DNA of 64,000 nucleotides from Fibrella aquatilis (lineage in GTDB: Bacteria; Bacteroidota; Bacteroidia; Cytophagales; Spirosomataceae). Below are positions 27,526 through 36,400 of this stretch, piece after piece. A program made the translations under genes and the position numbers. The notes below the pieces were generated by a model. That model saw nothing but the letters and a program-made list of their open reading frames with translations. It was not told the DNA's origin and did no database searches. The stretch spans positions 111,395 through 175,394 of the forward strand of contig NZ_JAFMYU010000015.1 of NCBI RefSeq assembly GCF_017353255.1, given 5' to 3'. Position 1 is the first letter of the stretch. Each line of letters opens with the position of its first letter.

Positions 27526-27980
27526 TCCACCACCTGAATGGGTACGGTATATAACTGCGCCACGGGCTGACCATTGAGGCGGGCGGGTTGCCAGCGGGGC
27601 ATGATCTCGATGGCATGGATGATGCTGATGATGTAGTCATCCATACCGCGTTGAGCCTCAACTTTTCGTACCGGAGCCGAGTCTACGGTGATGTCGTAGA
27701 GCTTGCCGTCGGGGGCCACGATGAAGCGTACTTTCATGGGACCGGTTTTGTACTTCATCCGGTCAAGCGCCGAGGGGTATTCGATGTGATCAGCCATAAA
27801 CCGGAGCATGGCATCGCGCCCGCCAGGAAACTCGGCCAGTTTTTCTACAGACGTATAGTAACGGCCCGGATAAGTCTGTTTGGGCATTTTCTGGGCCGTA
27901 GCGGTCAACGATAACGTGGCCAGACAGGCTATATTGGCTAACGTCCTCAGCCAGCGCAGAAACAAGAACGACGATTTCAT
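27522..27980 (-). CDS. Exported protein with TonB C-terminal domain
   Basis: 152 residues from the ATG at 27980, chosen for its signal peptide (to LSLTATAQ). The rest matches the TonB C-terminal fold: EFPGGRDAMLRFMADHIEYPSAL, GPMKVRFIVAPDGKLYDITV, MPRWQPARLNGQPVAQLYTVPI. Unlike a real TonB it lacks a Pro-rich spacer and a lasting membrane anchor, so it is probably a periplasmic stand-alone domain of the kind common in Bacteroidota, possibly a partner of the cell wall or of receptors. It overlaps the aspartate kinase start by four bases and begins five bases after the GGGP synthase stop. Confidence 0.85.
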   Translation of the reverse strand: MKSSFLFLRWLRTLANIACLATLSLTATAQKMPKQTYPGRYYTSVEKLAEFPGGRDAMLRFMADHIEYPSALDRMKYKTGPMKVRFIVAPDGKLYDITVDSAPVRKVEAQRGMDDYIISIIHAIEIMPRWQPARLNGQPVAQLYTVPIQVVE

Positions 27981-27984
27981 TCGA

Positions 27985-28812
27985 CTAAATGGATTCGTTA
28001 ACGACGGGTATTTTTGAGTTGAACGCGGCCAGGGCGGCGGCCAGTTCGGGCAGCAGGGCGCTGTTTTGTTCAATGCCGTTGCCCACCACAATCAGATCTG
28101 CACCAGCGGCCAGGGCTTCGTAGGCGCGCTCGCCCGAATTGATGCCTCCCCCAACGGCAATAGGCGTGTCGACGGCGGCGCGGACGGCAGCAATAAGCGC
28201 AGGTGGAACGGCCCGCCGGGCACCGCTACCGGCGTCGAGGTAGGTGAGTTTTAGGCCCAGTAGTTCGCCTGCCATAGCCGTGCAGGCTGCCACGCCGGGC
28301 TTGTCGTGGGGTAGGGGAGTGGTGTTGCTGATGTACGAAACCGTAGTCTGCGCCTCACCGTCGACCAGCATATAGGCCGTGGGAACAATGTCGAGGCCAC
28401 TACGCTTAAGCAGTGGGGCCGCCACCACGTGTTGCCCGATCAGAAATTCGGCGTTGCGGCCTGAGATCAGCGACAGCAACAAGAGCGAATCCGCAGATGG
28501 TTCGATGTGGGCGGCATTACCGGGAAAAAGAATGATGGGCGTATCGGTCAACTGCCGGATCGTGGCAATCATGTCGCGCTGCACGTAGTCGGTGATGAGG
28601 CTACCCCCAACGAAAAAAAAGTCAGCCTGATACCGAACGGCCCGACTGACTGTGTCAACAAAGTCGTATTGCTCCACCTTGTCTGGGTCGAGCAATACGG
28701 CCAATGATTTACGCCCTTCCTGTCTACGCCTCGTTAGCGTAGTTAACAGGCTGAACGGGTGCTTTTTCGTGATACTGGGGTTCAGCGGGTTTCGCTGTGG
28801 GGTTGATTGCAT
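27985..28812 (-). CDS. Geranylgeranylglyceryl phosphate synthase family
   Basis: 275 residues of the PcrB/GGGPS family, a TIM barrel. Seen are KSLAVLLDPDKVEQYDF, ADFFFVGGSLITDYVQRDM, PIILFPGNAAHIEPSADSLLLLSLISGRN, YLDAGSGARRAVPPALI and PIAVGGGINSGERAYEALAAGADLIVVGNGIEQN, the last two forming the phosphate-binding site. It joins a polyprenyl chain to glycerol-1-phosphate by an ether bond. Group II enzymes from Bacteroidota have been reported to make GGGP; the end product in these bacteria is unclear. The ATG at 28812 lies 89 bases inside the upstream gene and the first 30 residues look non-homologous, so the real start may be a non-ATG codon nearer 28735. Confidence 0.9.
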   Translation of the reverse strand: MQSTPQRNPLNPSITKKHPFSLLTTLTRRRQEGRKSLAVLLDPDKVEQYDFVDTVSRAVRYQADFFFVGGSLITDYVQRDMIATIRQLTDTPIILFPGNAAHIEPSADSLLLLSLISGRNAEFLIGQHVVAAPLLKRSGLDIVPTAYMLVDGEAQTTVSYISNTTPLPHDKPGVAACTAMAGELLGLKLTYLDAGSGARRAVPPALIAAVRAAVDTPIAVGGGINSGERAYEALAAGADLIVVGNGIEQNSALLPELAAALAAFNSKIPVVNESI

Positions 28813-29260
28813 TGTTATTCCGAATACGGGTCAGCAGTCCCGACACTTGCTCACGGGCGATGTTGGTCAGTACCGACGTTAGCAGTCCACCAATTAACCC
28901 GCTGGCGGCGGCTGATTTCTGGGTGGCCTTAGCCTCTTTTTTCACGACGCTTTGGGGGCGACGGCTGCTAACGTAGTCTTCTTCCTCCTCGTCGTCATCA
29001 TAGTCTTCGTCGTCGTCATCACGCTCACCGTATTTCTCGGCGTAGCGGTACTCGTCAGACTTGGGCAGAATCAGACTGGCCAACAAAAATACACCTAAAG
29101 CAACACCTGCCACCAACGCGGTTGTTTTGCCAACCTCTGATGCCTCAGTTTTCAGCGAATCTACACTATCCTGAATAGACTCTTTAAACCGTTCGGTGGC
29201 TTGCATCAGTTGCGCCCGGCGGGCTGTGGTATCGGCAAAAGGTACTTTGGGATCTTCCAT
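28724..29260 (-). CDS. Single-helix membrane protein with acidic tract
   Basis: 178 residues, not a named family, similar in plan to YtxH-type proteins. Charged helical N-terminus (RRAQLMQATERFKESIQDSV), one membrane helix (TTALVAGVALGVFLLASLIL), an acidic run of about 20 Asp and Glu residues (DDDDEDYDDDEEEEDY), then a basic linker and a second hydrophobic helix (SGLIGGLLTSVLTNIA). It forms a pair with the holin-X-like gene 36 bases upstream, and both are probably envelope proteins. Its 3' end overlaps the annotated start of the GGGP synthase gene. Confidence 0.75.
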   Translation of the reverse strand: MEDPKVPFADTTARRAQLMQATERFKESIQDSVDSLKTEASEVGKTTALVAGVALGVFLLASLILPKSDEYRYAEKYGERDDDDEDYDDDEEEEDYVSSRRPQSVVKKEAKATQKSAAASGLIGGLLTSVLTNIAREQVSGLLTRIRNNNAINPTAKPAEPQYHEKAPVQPVNYANEA

Positions 29261-29296
29261 TATCTTGTGTAGCTTAAATTATAACAAAAATTCACT

Positions 29297-29722
29297 TTAC
29301 CGCAGATATTGACCTTCTTCGTTGATCGTTGCGGTGGTTTGGTTCATCAGATCCTGTACGGCTTTCGATTTCTCTTCGCCTTTTTTCTCCTGACTTTCCT
29401 TCAGCGCGTTGTAGGCTATCTTCCGGATGAAGTTGATCATCGACGGTTTCGATACGGCCCAGATAATGGTGAGGAGCAGAAAGAAGCCCGCTACAATCAG
29501 AAAGCCGAGGTAACGGCTGTTGGTTACTTCGTTGAGATAAGCAGCCAGCAAACTAAACAGGAAAATGGTGGTGATTGTGGCCAAAAAACCCAGGATAACC
29601 CCGTGGATGGCCGCCACAGCCCCTTCTTCTACCTTACCGCGCGTTTCGAGTGTGAACAACTCAATACGGGCCTCCAGGTAGCGAAACAAATTTTCGCGGA
29701 TTCCTTCCAGACGTTCTAACAT
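29297..29722 (-). CDS. Phage-holin-family (DUF1469/Holin-X) membrane protein
   Basis: 141 residues. An amphipathic start (MLERLEGIRENLFRYLEARIELFTLETRGKV), two membrane helices (AIHGVILGFLATITTIFLFSLLAAYL and YLGFLIVAGFFLLLTIIWAV) and a charged C-terminal helix match PF07332-like proteins. Despite the family name there is no prophage here; in Bacteroidota these are chromosomal envelope proteins, often beside YtxH-like proteins, which is what follows. Function unknown. A 17-bp dyad lies about 95 bases upstream of the start. Confidence 0.82.
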   Translation of the reverse strand: MLERLEGIRENLFRYLEARIELFTLETRGKVEEGAVAAIHGVILGFLATITTIFLFSLLAAYLNEVTNSRYLGFLIVAGFFLLLTIIWAVSKPSMINFIRKIAYNALKESQEKKGEEKSKAVQDLMNQTTATINEEGQYLR

Positions 29723-29817
29723 GGGCTACGTGTACAGTTTATCGTGTGTACATAGGTAGTACAAAAAAGGCCCCACTTTGTTCCGAACTTCGATTCTGTT
29801 ACAAAAAACTGCCACTA

Positions 29818-29834
29818 ACTGACTAGTAGTCAGT
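29818..29834. promoter_or_regulatory. 17-bp perfect dyad
   Basis: ACTGACTA-G-TAGTCAGT is an 8-1-8 perfect inverted repeat between the sigma factor gene and the holin-family gene. With arms this short and no T-run it looks more like a protein-binding site than a terminator. Confidence 0.45.
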
Positions 29835-29929
29835 AAATTAGTGTATCAGACATAATCGGTCGGTCATCCAGAGGACACCAGTCCGGGTTGCCGATTTGAC
29901 ACAATAGTGTGGAGTAAAGTCGCCGTCGG

Positions 29930-30559
29930 TTAGCGACTGAAGAGCGCTTTTAGCTCTTGAAGCGCCGACCTGATACGGGTCTTCACAGTACCCAGGGGTA
30001 ACCGCAACTCTTCGGCAGCTTCTTCGTGCGTATAGCCGCCGAAGTACACCAGGTTAATCAGTTCACGACGTTCGGGGCGCAGGCGGCTGACTACGTCTTG
30101 TAACCCAATATGGTCGGGGTTTTCGGGGGATATTGCGTGTTGGCGATCCACGAGAAACGTGCTCTCGTCGCTGGTTGAAAGGGTTTGGGCACTGCTGGGG
30201 CGGCTCATGGCCTTACCCGCCCGAATGCTGTCTATGGCCGCGTTGCGGGCAATGTTGAGCATCCAGGTAAAGAGGCGGCCTTTTTGGCGGTCGTAACTGC
30301 CCAGGTTGTTCCAAATTTTTACAAATACCTCCTGAAGCAAATCCTGCGCCTGTTCTTCTTCGCGCACTACTTTCAATAATACACCATACAGGGCGGCCGA
30401 ATAATTTTCGTACAGCCACTGAAAAGCCCGCTCGTCACGTAGCATGAGCTGGTCAACCAGCACAGATTCGTCGGTAAGCAACGGGCGGCGTTTCAAGAGT
30501 AGGTTTTGTTGTGAACCCAAATATACTGGCTTCGGAGAAGAAAGGCTTGGAGGGTTCAT
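29930..30559 (-). CDS. ECF-type RNA polymerase sigma factor
   Basis: 209 residues from the ATG at 30559; an upstream TTG at 30622 is less likely. Region 2 reads RAFQWLYENYSAALYGVLLKVV, QDLLQEVFVKIWNNLGSYD and GRLFTWMLNIARNAAIDSIR; region 4 reads LRPERRELINLVYFGGYTHEEAAEELRLPLGTVKTRIRSALQELK. This matches the SigK/RpoE-like ECF class. No anti-sigma gene adjoins it: downstream are small membrane proteins, upstream the ferritin-like pair. Either the holin-family or the acidic membrane protein acts as regulator, or the anti-sigma lies elsewhere; the sequence does not decide. Confidence 0.92.
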   Translation of the reverse strand: MNPPSLSSPKPVYLGSQQNLLLKRRPLLTDESVLVDQLMLRDERAFQWLYENYSAALYGVLLKVVREEEQAQDLLQEVFVKIWNNLGSYDRQKGRLFTWMLNIARNAAIDSIRAGKAMSRPSSAQTLSTSDESTFLVDRQHAISPENPDHIGLQDVVSRLRPERRELINLVYFGGYTHEEAAEELRLPLGTVKTRIRSALQELKALFSR

Positions 30560-30654
30560 GGGGGCGACTGTAAAGCAGTAGGTATAAGTAACTACCAATA
30601 ACCTATCCACTGTTTGCCCCAACGCCCTAAACCTATTTATAAACTAAAAAGAAA

Positions 30655-30688
30655 GCGTGGAAACAGGCTTACTTGCTCATTTCCACGC
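30655..30688 (-). terminator. Intrinsic terminator after ferritin-like genes
   Basis: GCGTGGAAA (30655-30663) pairs with TTTCCACGC (30680-30688); on the minus strand a T-rich tract follows (TTTCTTTTTA). The plus strand has a run of A on the far side. Confidence 0.75.
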
Positions 30689-30792
30689 CAAAAAAACTGA
30701 TTTTATGGTCATTAGACCACCGCTTGATAATCATGTCAAGGCTGTTTGTTCACCAAAATCGGGGAATAACAGCTACAACCGCTTACTTTTCT

Positions 30793-31545
30793 CTACAGGT
30801 AAGCACCCGCGATAGCCAGTACGGCCTGCCTGGTCAGAATTTCGTCGAATGCTTCCCGTGAACGTGCCGCGTCGATACCCGTTACGTTGGGCAGGGTCGT
30901 CACGTTTACCGTGGCCTGCGTCACGTTGTCCTCTCCGGCATAGGCGGCGGCGGGCGTTTCGGCGGGGTCAGAGATCCAGCCTTTCAGCCCACGAATGCGC
31001 CGAACGATAGCCGCATGGCGGGCTTCTACCGAGTGGATTTGCAGGGCCGTGGTCAGTACTGCCTGACCTAAAAGGTTGCCTGCCTGCCCTTTGTAGGCCC
31101 GGACCCCTATGTCTTCAAACGCCTGCGCCGTGGCCAGAAACACCGGGTACGTAGAAAATGCATTACCAAACTTGAACGTAGGCTTGGCCATGGCAGCCGT
31201 ACCCAGTGCGCCTTTCAACAGTGCTACGTGGGCGGCCTCGTGTTTACTAATCTGAGCAATAACGGCCTGATCACCGGCGGCTATCAATCCGGCGGTGGCC
31301 AGACCCGTGCGGTAAAACTCGTCTTCGAGGTATTCCAGCGTGAGGGCAAAGTTGAGAACCTCGGCCACAGTCGCTGACTGAGCGTAGGCGTCGTTGAGAC
31401 TGGCTGCCAATACGGTTGGTGCGGCCATAGCCGTGGTAGCCTTGCGACCCAGCTTGAACAGGTTGCGGCGGGTGTAGTATGCTACGCGCTCGGCCACATC
31501 ACCGTCTACTTTTTCTATGTCTGAAAACAGATTGAACAGATTCAT
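30793..31545 (-). CDS. Tat-exported ferritin-like protein 2
   Basis: 250 residues with TRRNLFKLGRKATTAMAAPTVLA near residues 26-48, a Tat-type signal preceded by a longer n-region than usual. The body is a ferritin-like four-helix bundle of the Ferritin_2 (desiccation-related) type: VLNFALTLEYLEDEFYRTGL with the metal-type Glu residues, ISKHEAAHVALLKGALG and LQIHSVEARHAAIVRRIRG. The E..H spacing supports a di-metal site, though function is unknown. It follows a paralogue of the same plan after 24 bases; the two probably form one operon. Confidence 0.85.
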   Translation of the reverse strand: MNLFNLFSDIEKVDGDVAERVAYYTRRNLFKLGRKATTAMAAPTVLAASLNDAYAQSATVAEVLNFALTLEYLEDEFYRTGLATAGLIAAGDQAVIAQISKHEAAHVALLKGALGTAAMAKPTFKFGNAFSTYPVFLATAQAFEDIGVRAYKGQAGNLLGQAVLTTALQIHSVEARHAAIVRRIRGLKGWISDPAETPAAAYAGEDNVTQATVNVTTLPNVTGIDAARSREAFDEILTRQAVLAIAGAYL

Positions 31546-31569
31546 AATGTCTTTTGGGATTAAAGGTGA

Positions 31570-32289
31570 TTAGACGGGCAGGTTGGCGCCTGAAATTTTG
31601 TTGGTCACAAATGGCTGCGCCAGTGGCAGCACCTGCGCAGGCGTGAACTGTTTGTCGAGGCCCATAGCATCAATCACGTCATCACCAGCGAAGGCCGCCG
31701 TGCGGGGGTTGAGCAAGTCACGGATGATGGCCGCGTGGCGGGCTTCAACCGAAACAATCTTACCGGCAAGGGTCAGGTAATCAGCACTTTTAATGAGTTT
31801 GCCCGCACCATTATACGCACCCACGCCGAGGTCTTCAAACGTTTTGGCGGCGTTGAGCACGCTGGAACGGTCGCTGAAATTAATGGTCGAGAAGTTGGGC
31901 GTCAGGCCAATGATAGCCGACGAGCCGATGGCTGCTTTAAAGAATTCGCGGTGGATGATTTCGTGATCCCGAATTTCGGTCAGGATGGTTTTCTCATCGG
32001 CCGACATATTGGCGTAAGGAGTAGCAACGACCTGCGTGTAGAAAGCCGCTTCGAGTTGCTCCAGCGCGTAGGCGTAGTTCAAAATGCCGGTGTCGCCACT
32101 GCCGAGGTCAACAATGGTAGGGGTTACCTGCACAGTTTCGGTTGAGCTACAGGCCATAAGCAGGCCAGATGCCGCCACGGTAAAGCCTGCATAGCGCAAA
32201 AATAAGCGCCGACCCAGGAACATCGACGGGTGTTCGGGCGACACAAACACGCCGGGAGCGACCTGTTGGTCTTTGTTTGATGAGAGCAT
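31570..32289 (-). CDS. Tat-exported ferritin-like lipoprotein 1
   Basis: 239 residues from the ATG at 32289 (a TTG at 32298 is in frame). GRRLFLRYAGFTVAASGLLMACS combines twin Arg with a lipobox Cys, so the product is likely a folded, lipidated protein. The bundle repeats the paralogue's landmarks: LNYAYALEQLEAAFYTQVV, IRDHEIIHREFFKAAIG and GKIVSVEARHAAIIRDLL. First gene of the pair. Its upstream region 32290-32554 shows no clear promoter and no other gene. Confidence 0.87.
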   Translation of the reverse strand: MLSSNKDQQVAPGVFVSPEHPSMFLGRRLFLRYAGFTVAASGLLMACSSTETVQVTPTIVDLGSGDTGILNYAYALEQLEAAFYTQVVATPYANMSADEKTILTEIRDHEIIHREFFKAAIGSSAIIGLTPNFSTINFSDRSSVLNAAKTFEDLGVGAYNGAGKLIKSADYLTLAGKIVSVEARHAAIIRDLLNPRTAAFAGDDVIDAMGLDKQFTPAQVLPLAQPFVTNKISGANLPV

Positions 32290-32554
32290 AGTTGTCAAGT
32301 TGTTAATTGGTTTTCACTCCTGCCACGTGCAGACCTTTCCATGTATACGGCGGTAGTTACCGACATGGATTCATAGCCTTAACAAAAAAAGGGGGGTGAG
32401 GGATTAGCCATCGGTTGAAGTTGCGGGCCAAAACGATACCTATACCGCTTGATTACTAAGTGAAACGCTCAGGCACAAAACGGCCCGGATGAGCGAATTA
32501 ATGTGTAATTACCTGTTCTTCTTTCGTTGTTTTTCAACTAAACAAGCACTAAAA

Positions 32555-33070
32555 ATGAATACGATCTCGATTGCCAGACACCGTTTTTTCGTCCTCCTGG
32601 TGGCCATGGCGGCCATTTTTGCTGTTACGCTGAGTTGCAAAAAAGACACGCCGACAGACCCCGTTGCGCTGACGTCGTTGCAGGGCACCTGGAAGCTTAC
32701 CAGCCTCATCGTATCGCCCGCTTACCTGGGTCTGACCGACCTGGCGGTGGGGCTGAACGCGCTGGAGAACAACTGCCTGGGACAGGCCACCGTCACGTTT
32801 ACGGCGGCCGGGGCCATCACCAATAATTTATCGTCGGTAACAGCCTGCGCCACCGCTACTAACTCACAAAGGTTGGTGAACTCGTTTTTCAGTTCAACGA
32901 CCACCTATAGCGAAACCAGCACTGGCGTTACGCTGGTGACGAGCGGCCGGACTGTAGCAGCCACCAAAGTGCTAACCGCCACCACCGCCACCATGGTAGC
33001 CAACCTCGACGTTGACCCCGCCAACAACCCTGTAAAGACAACTTACACGGTGGTGCTGACCAAGCAGTAA
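32555..33070 (+). CDS. Lipocalin-like lipoprotein
   Basis: 171 residues from the ATG at 32555, chosen for its lipoprotein signal (FFVLLVAMAAIFAVTLSC, then KKD). After the anchor comes SLQGTWKLTSLIV, the start motif of Bacteroidota lipocalin-like domains, and alternating strands ending TTYTVVLTKQ. Members are outer-membrane lipoproteins of unknown ligand. It is a single gene, divergent from the ferritin-like pair and followed by a hairpin element. Confidence 0.75.
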   Translation: MNTISIARHRFFVLLVAMAAIFAVTLSCKKDTPTDPVALTSLQGTWKLTSLIVSPAYLGLTDLAVGLNALENNCLGQATVTFTAAGAITNNLSSVTACATATNSQRLVNSFFSSTTTYSETSTGVTLVTSGRTVAATKVLTATTATMVANLDVDPANNPVKTTYTVVLTKQ

Positions 33071-33101
33071 AACGATTTTAGGCTTTTGACGTTTTTTATT
33101 G

Positions 33102-33252
33102 TGGCTTCGCGCTTGTGGCCCTTCGACTAGGCCGGTCCGCCGGTGCGGTCCCCGACAGGCTCAGGGTGACAACGAACTTGAATCAATTTAAGAACTTGTA
33201 TCAAGGTCGTTGTCACCCTGAGCGCAGTCGAAGGGCCACAAGCGCGAAGCCA
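33102..33252. repeat. Long hairpin element with inserted GC motif, CGACTGCGCTC family
   Basis: Outer arms 33102-33128 and 33226-33252 pair perfectly over 27 bp, inner arms 33158-33175 and 33206-33223 over about 17. The left arm has some 29 extra bases (33129-33157) containing CGGTCCGCCGGTGCGG, absent from the right arm, which shows what the uninterrupted arm looked like. The inner module GGTGACAACGA and the CCCTTCGACT module recur at 39335-39458 and 63950-64000. Confidence 0.88.
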
Positions 33253-33272
33253 TACATATTCAACACACCGAA

Positions 33273-33306
33273 ACAAAGCCGCTTACTGGTGTGTAAGCGG
33301 CTTTGT
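33273..33306. terminator. Bidirectional terminator, 14-bp stem
   Basis: ACAAAGCCGCTTAC (33273-33286) pairs exactly with 33293-33306 around a 6-base loop. It follows the hairpin element after the lipocalin-like gene. Between it and 33468 I see only a possible TAAATTTG promoter core at 33432-33439 for the next gene. Confidence 0.8.
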
Positions 33307-33468
33307 CAATTGTAGGATAGGGTAAACTTATGGCTTTCTTAACCCATAGAAGGTCAAGTTCAACTATAAACTGGTCAATATCGTATAATCTACAAGTGTT
33401 TGTAAGTGAGCCGTTTTGCACAATTCCGCTGTAAATTTGTTTACTGTAAACTATTCATACTCAACTGT

Positions 33469-36400
33469 ATGGTTCGTCAGTTAACGAAGCGCGTAAAATC
33501 TATAGGGCTTGCTATAGCGGTGGCGGCCTTTGGTAGGGTGGTCTGGTCGTCGTGTAGCCACCTGAGCCACGTGAGCAAACCCGCCGACGTGCTGGCGGCG
33601 GAGATCAACCTGCCCGAGAAAGTAGATTATAACCTGCACGTGAAGCCCATCTTGTCTGACCGGTGCTTTGCCTGCCACGGTCCCGACAAGAACAAACAAC
33701 AGGCCGGCCTGCGCCTCGACACGCCCGAAGGTGCCTACGAAGCCCTGGCCAAAAGTGGTCACAAAGCCGTGGTGCCCGGCGACCTTGAAGGCAGCGAACT
33801 CTTCCGCCGCATTACCAGCACCGACCCCGACGAGGTGATGCCCACGCCCAAGTCGAACCTGACGCTCACGGCGGCGGAAAAAGCCATGCTGTTGCGCTGG
33901 ATTGAGCAGGGGGCCGAATACAAACAGCACTGGTCGCTGATTGCGCCCACCATGCCCGAACTACCCACGCCCAAAAACAGCCGTTGGGCGCGCAACGACA
34001 TTGACCGGTTTGTGGGTGCGAAACTAGATGAGAAACACCTGCTGCCCGCTGCCGAAGCCGACAAGCTGACCCTGCTCCGGCGCGTTACGCTCGACCTGAC
34101 GGGCCTGCCACCTACCCCCGCCGAGGTCGACGCGTACCTGGCCGACCATTCGCCCAACGCCTACGAAAAGCTGGTGGACCGACTGCTGGCTGATTCACAT
34201 TACGGTGAGCGTCAGGCGGTTGAGTGGATGGACGTGGCCCGCTACGCCGATACCCACGGCTACCAAGACGACGGCCCGCGTACGATGTGGCCCTACCGCG
34301 ACTGGGTGATCCGATCGTTTAACAAAAATCAGCCGTTCGATCAGTTCGTGACCTGGCAGCTGGCGGGCGACATGCTGCCTCGCCTGACCAACCCCGACGA
34401 TCAGCGCGACAAGCTGCTGGCCACGGCCTTTAACCGCAACCACCAGCAAAGTCAGGAAGGCGGCATTGTGGACGAAGAATACCGCGTGGAATATGTGGCC
34501 GACCGGGTGGCCACGTTTGGTAAAACGTTTCTGGGTCTGACCACCGAGTGCGCCCGTTGCCACGACCATAAGTACGACCCCATTTCGCAGAAAGATTATT
34601 TTTCGCTCTTCGCGTTTTTCAACAGCAACAACGAACGCGGGCAGATTCCCTACAACGGCGAAGCTGCCCCCACCATTACGCTGCCCAGCCCGGCCGTGGT
34701 GCGGCAGTTGGCGGCGGTCCGGAAAAAGGTGGCCTCGTTTCAACCCCAGCTTAATCCAAACAAGCCTGAGTATCAACAGCGTTTTGGGTCGTGGCTGGCG
34801 CAGGTCGAACGGCAGCAGACCATTCAGCCAGACCTGGGGCTAGTGGCTCGCTATAGTTTCGATGAAGAAAACCGGGGCGACGTGGTGGCGTATGTGAAGG
34901 CGAAAGAAGAAAAAAAGAAGCAGGAAGAAGCTACAAAGAAGGCCGAAGAAGCCCGGAAGAAGCCCGCCAAACTCGGTGCCGCGGCCAAGCCAGCCGTGGC
35001 CAAAACCGAACCAAAAAAGCCCAGAACCCGCGCCGACCTGGAGAAGGACCCGCGCAATGCGTTCCTCAATTCGGTGAACGATACACTACCCGCCTCGCTT
35101 GCTGGCGACATCGATAACCTGCCCAAGCCCGTGGCGGGGCGCTTCGGTAAAGCGCGATTTCTGCCTGGCGATAGCTGGATTAGCCTGCCTTACGAGTTCG
35201 GTGCGTATGACCAGAATCAGCCGTTTACCATCAGTAGCTGGTTCAAAATGAACAAGTTAGGTTCGCTTGTGACGCTGATGGGCCGCACCGCCGGACCCAT
35301 GGACGGCCAACGTGGCTACCAGCTCGACCTGTTGGCCGACGGGCGGTTGAAGCTGATGCTGAGCCACGTTTGGCCCGCCAACGCCATTGATATCGAGTCG
35401 GTAGAAAAGGTACGCGCCGGGCAGTGGTTTCAGGTAGCCTTTACCTATGATGGTCTGGGCCGGGCGCAGGGGCTGACACTCTACCTCAACGGCAAACCCA
35501 TGCATAAACAGGTGGTGGCCGACCAACTGCAACACAGCATGATCTGGGGCAAAAACAAGACCCACTGGGCGCAACACGCGTTTTACGTGGGCCGGATGCA
35601 CGACAATTACTACCGTGATTTTGCCGTAGATGAACTCCGCATCTACACCCGCTGCCTTACTCCCGCCGAGATGCCCCGCCTGGCCGGCCAACCCGACGCG
35701 CTGACCACTGCCCTGCGTATGCCCGCCGCCCAACGCACTCCCGAACAGCGGGCGAGTCTGTATACTTATTACGTGACTACGCAGGATAGAGTCTACCGCG
35801 CTGCGCTGGATTCGACCCTGAAACTACGTGGCGAACAGTTTATGGCTCTCACCAACGCCGATCAGGTGATGGTGATGCAGGAGCGCAGTCAGCCTAAGCC
35901 CACGTTTATCCTCAACAGGGGTGCCTATGATGCCCCCGGCGAACCCGTTCAGCCCGCCGCGCCGCACTTTTTGCCCGCCCTGAGCGACACCAAAGCGGGC
36001 GAAGCACTCCCCGCCAACCGCCTGGGCCTGACCAAGTGGCTACTCCGGGCCGACAACCCACTGTTTGCGCGGGTGATGGTAAACCGCATCTGGCAAAACT
36101 ATTTTGGGCAAGGCCTGGCCAAAAACGCCGACGACTTCGGCAATCAGGGTGCGCTCCCTTCCCACCCCGAACTGCTCGATTACTTGGCGATCCGCTTTAG
36201 AGAAGGGTCTGAAAAAGAAGGTATTAGGCCCTGGGATGTGAAGGCCATGCACCGCCTGATTGTAACGTCGGCTACCTACCGGCAGTCATCGTCGGTGACA
36301 GAAGCGGCGCGGGAATATGATTTCGATAATACGTATTTGAGCCGTGGTCCCAGTTACCGCATGAGTGCCGAGCAGGTTCGGGATAATGTGCTGGCGGCCA

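Noticed and set aside
29297..29722. Prophage suggested by a holin-family name
   Set aside because: No other phage gene nearby; the family is a common chromosomal membrane protein in this phylum.
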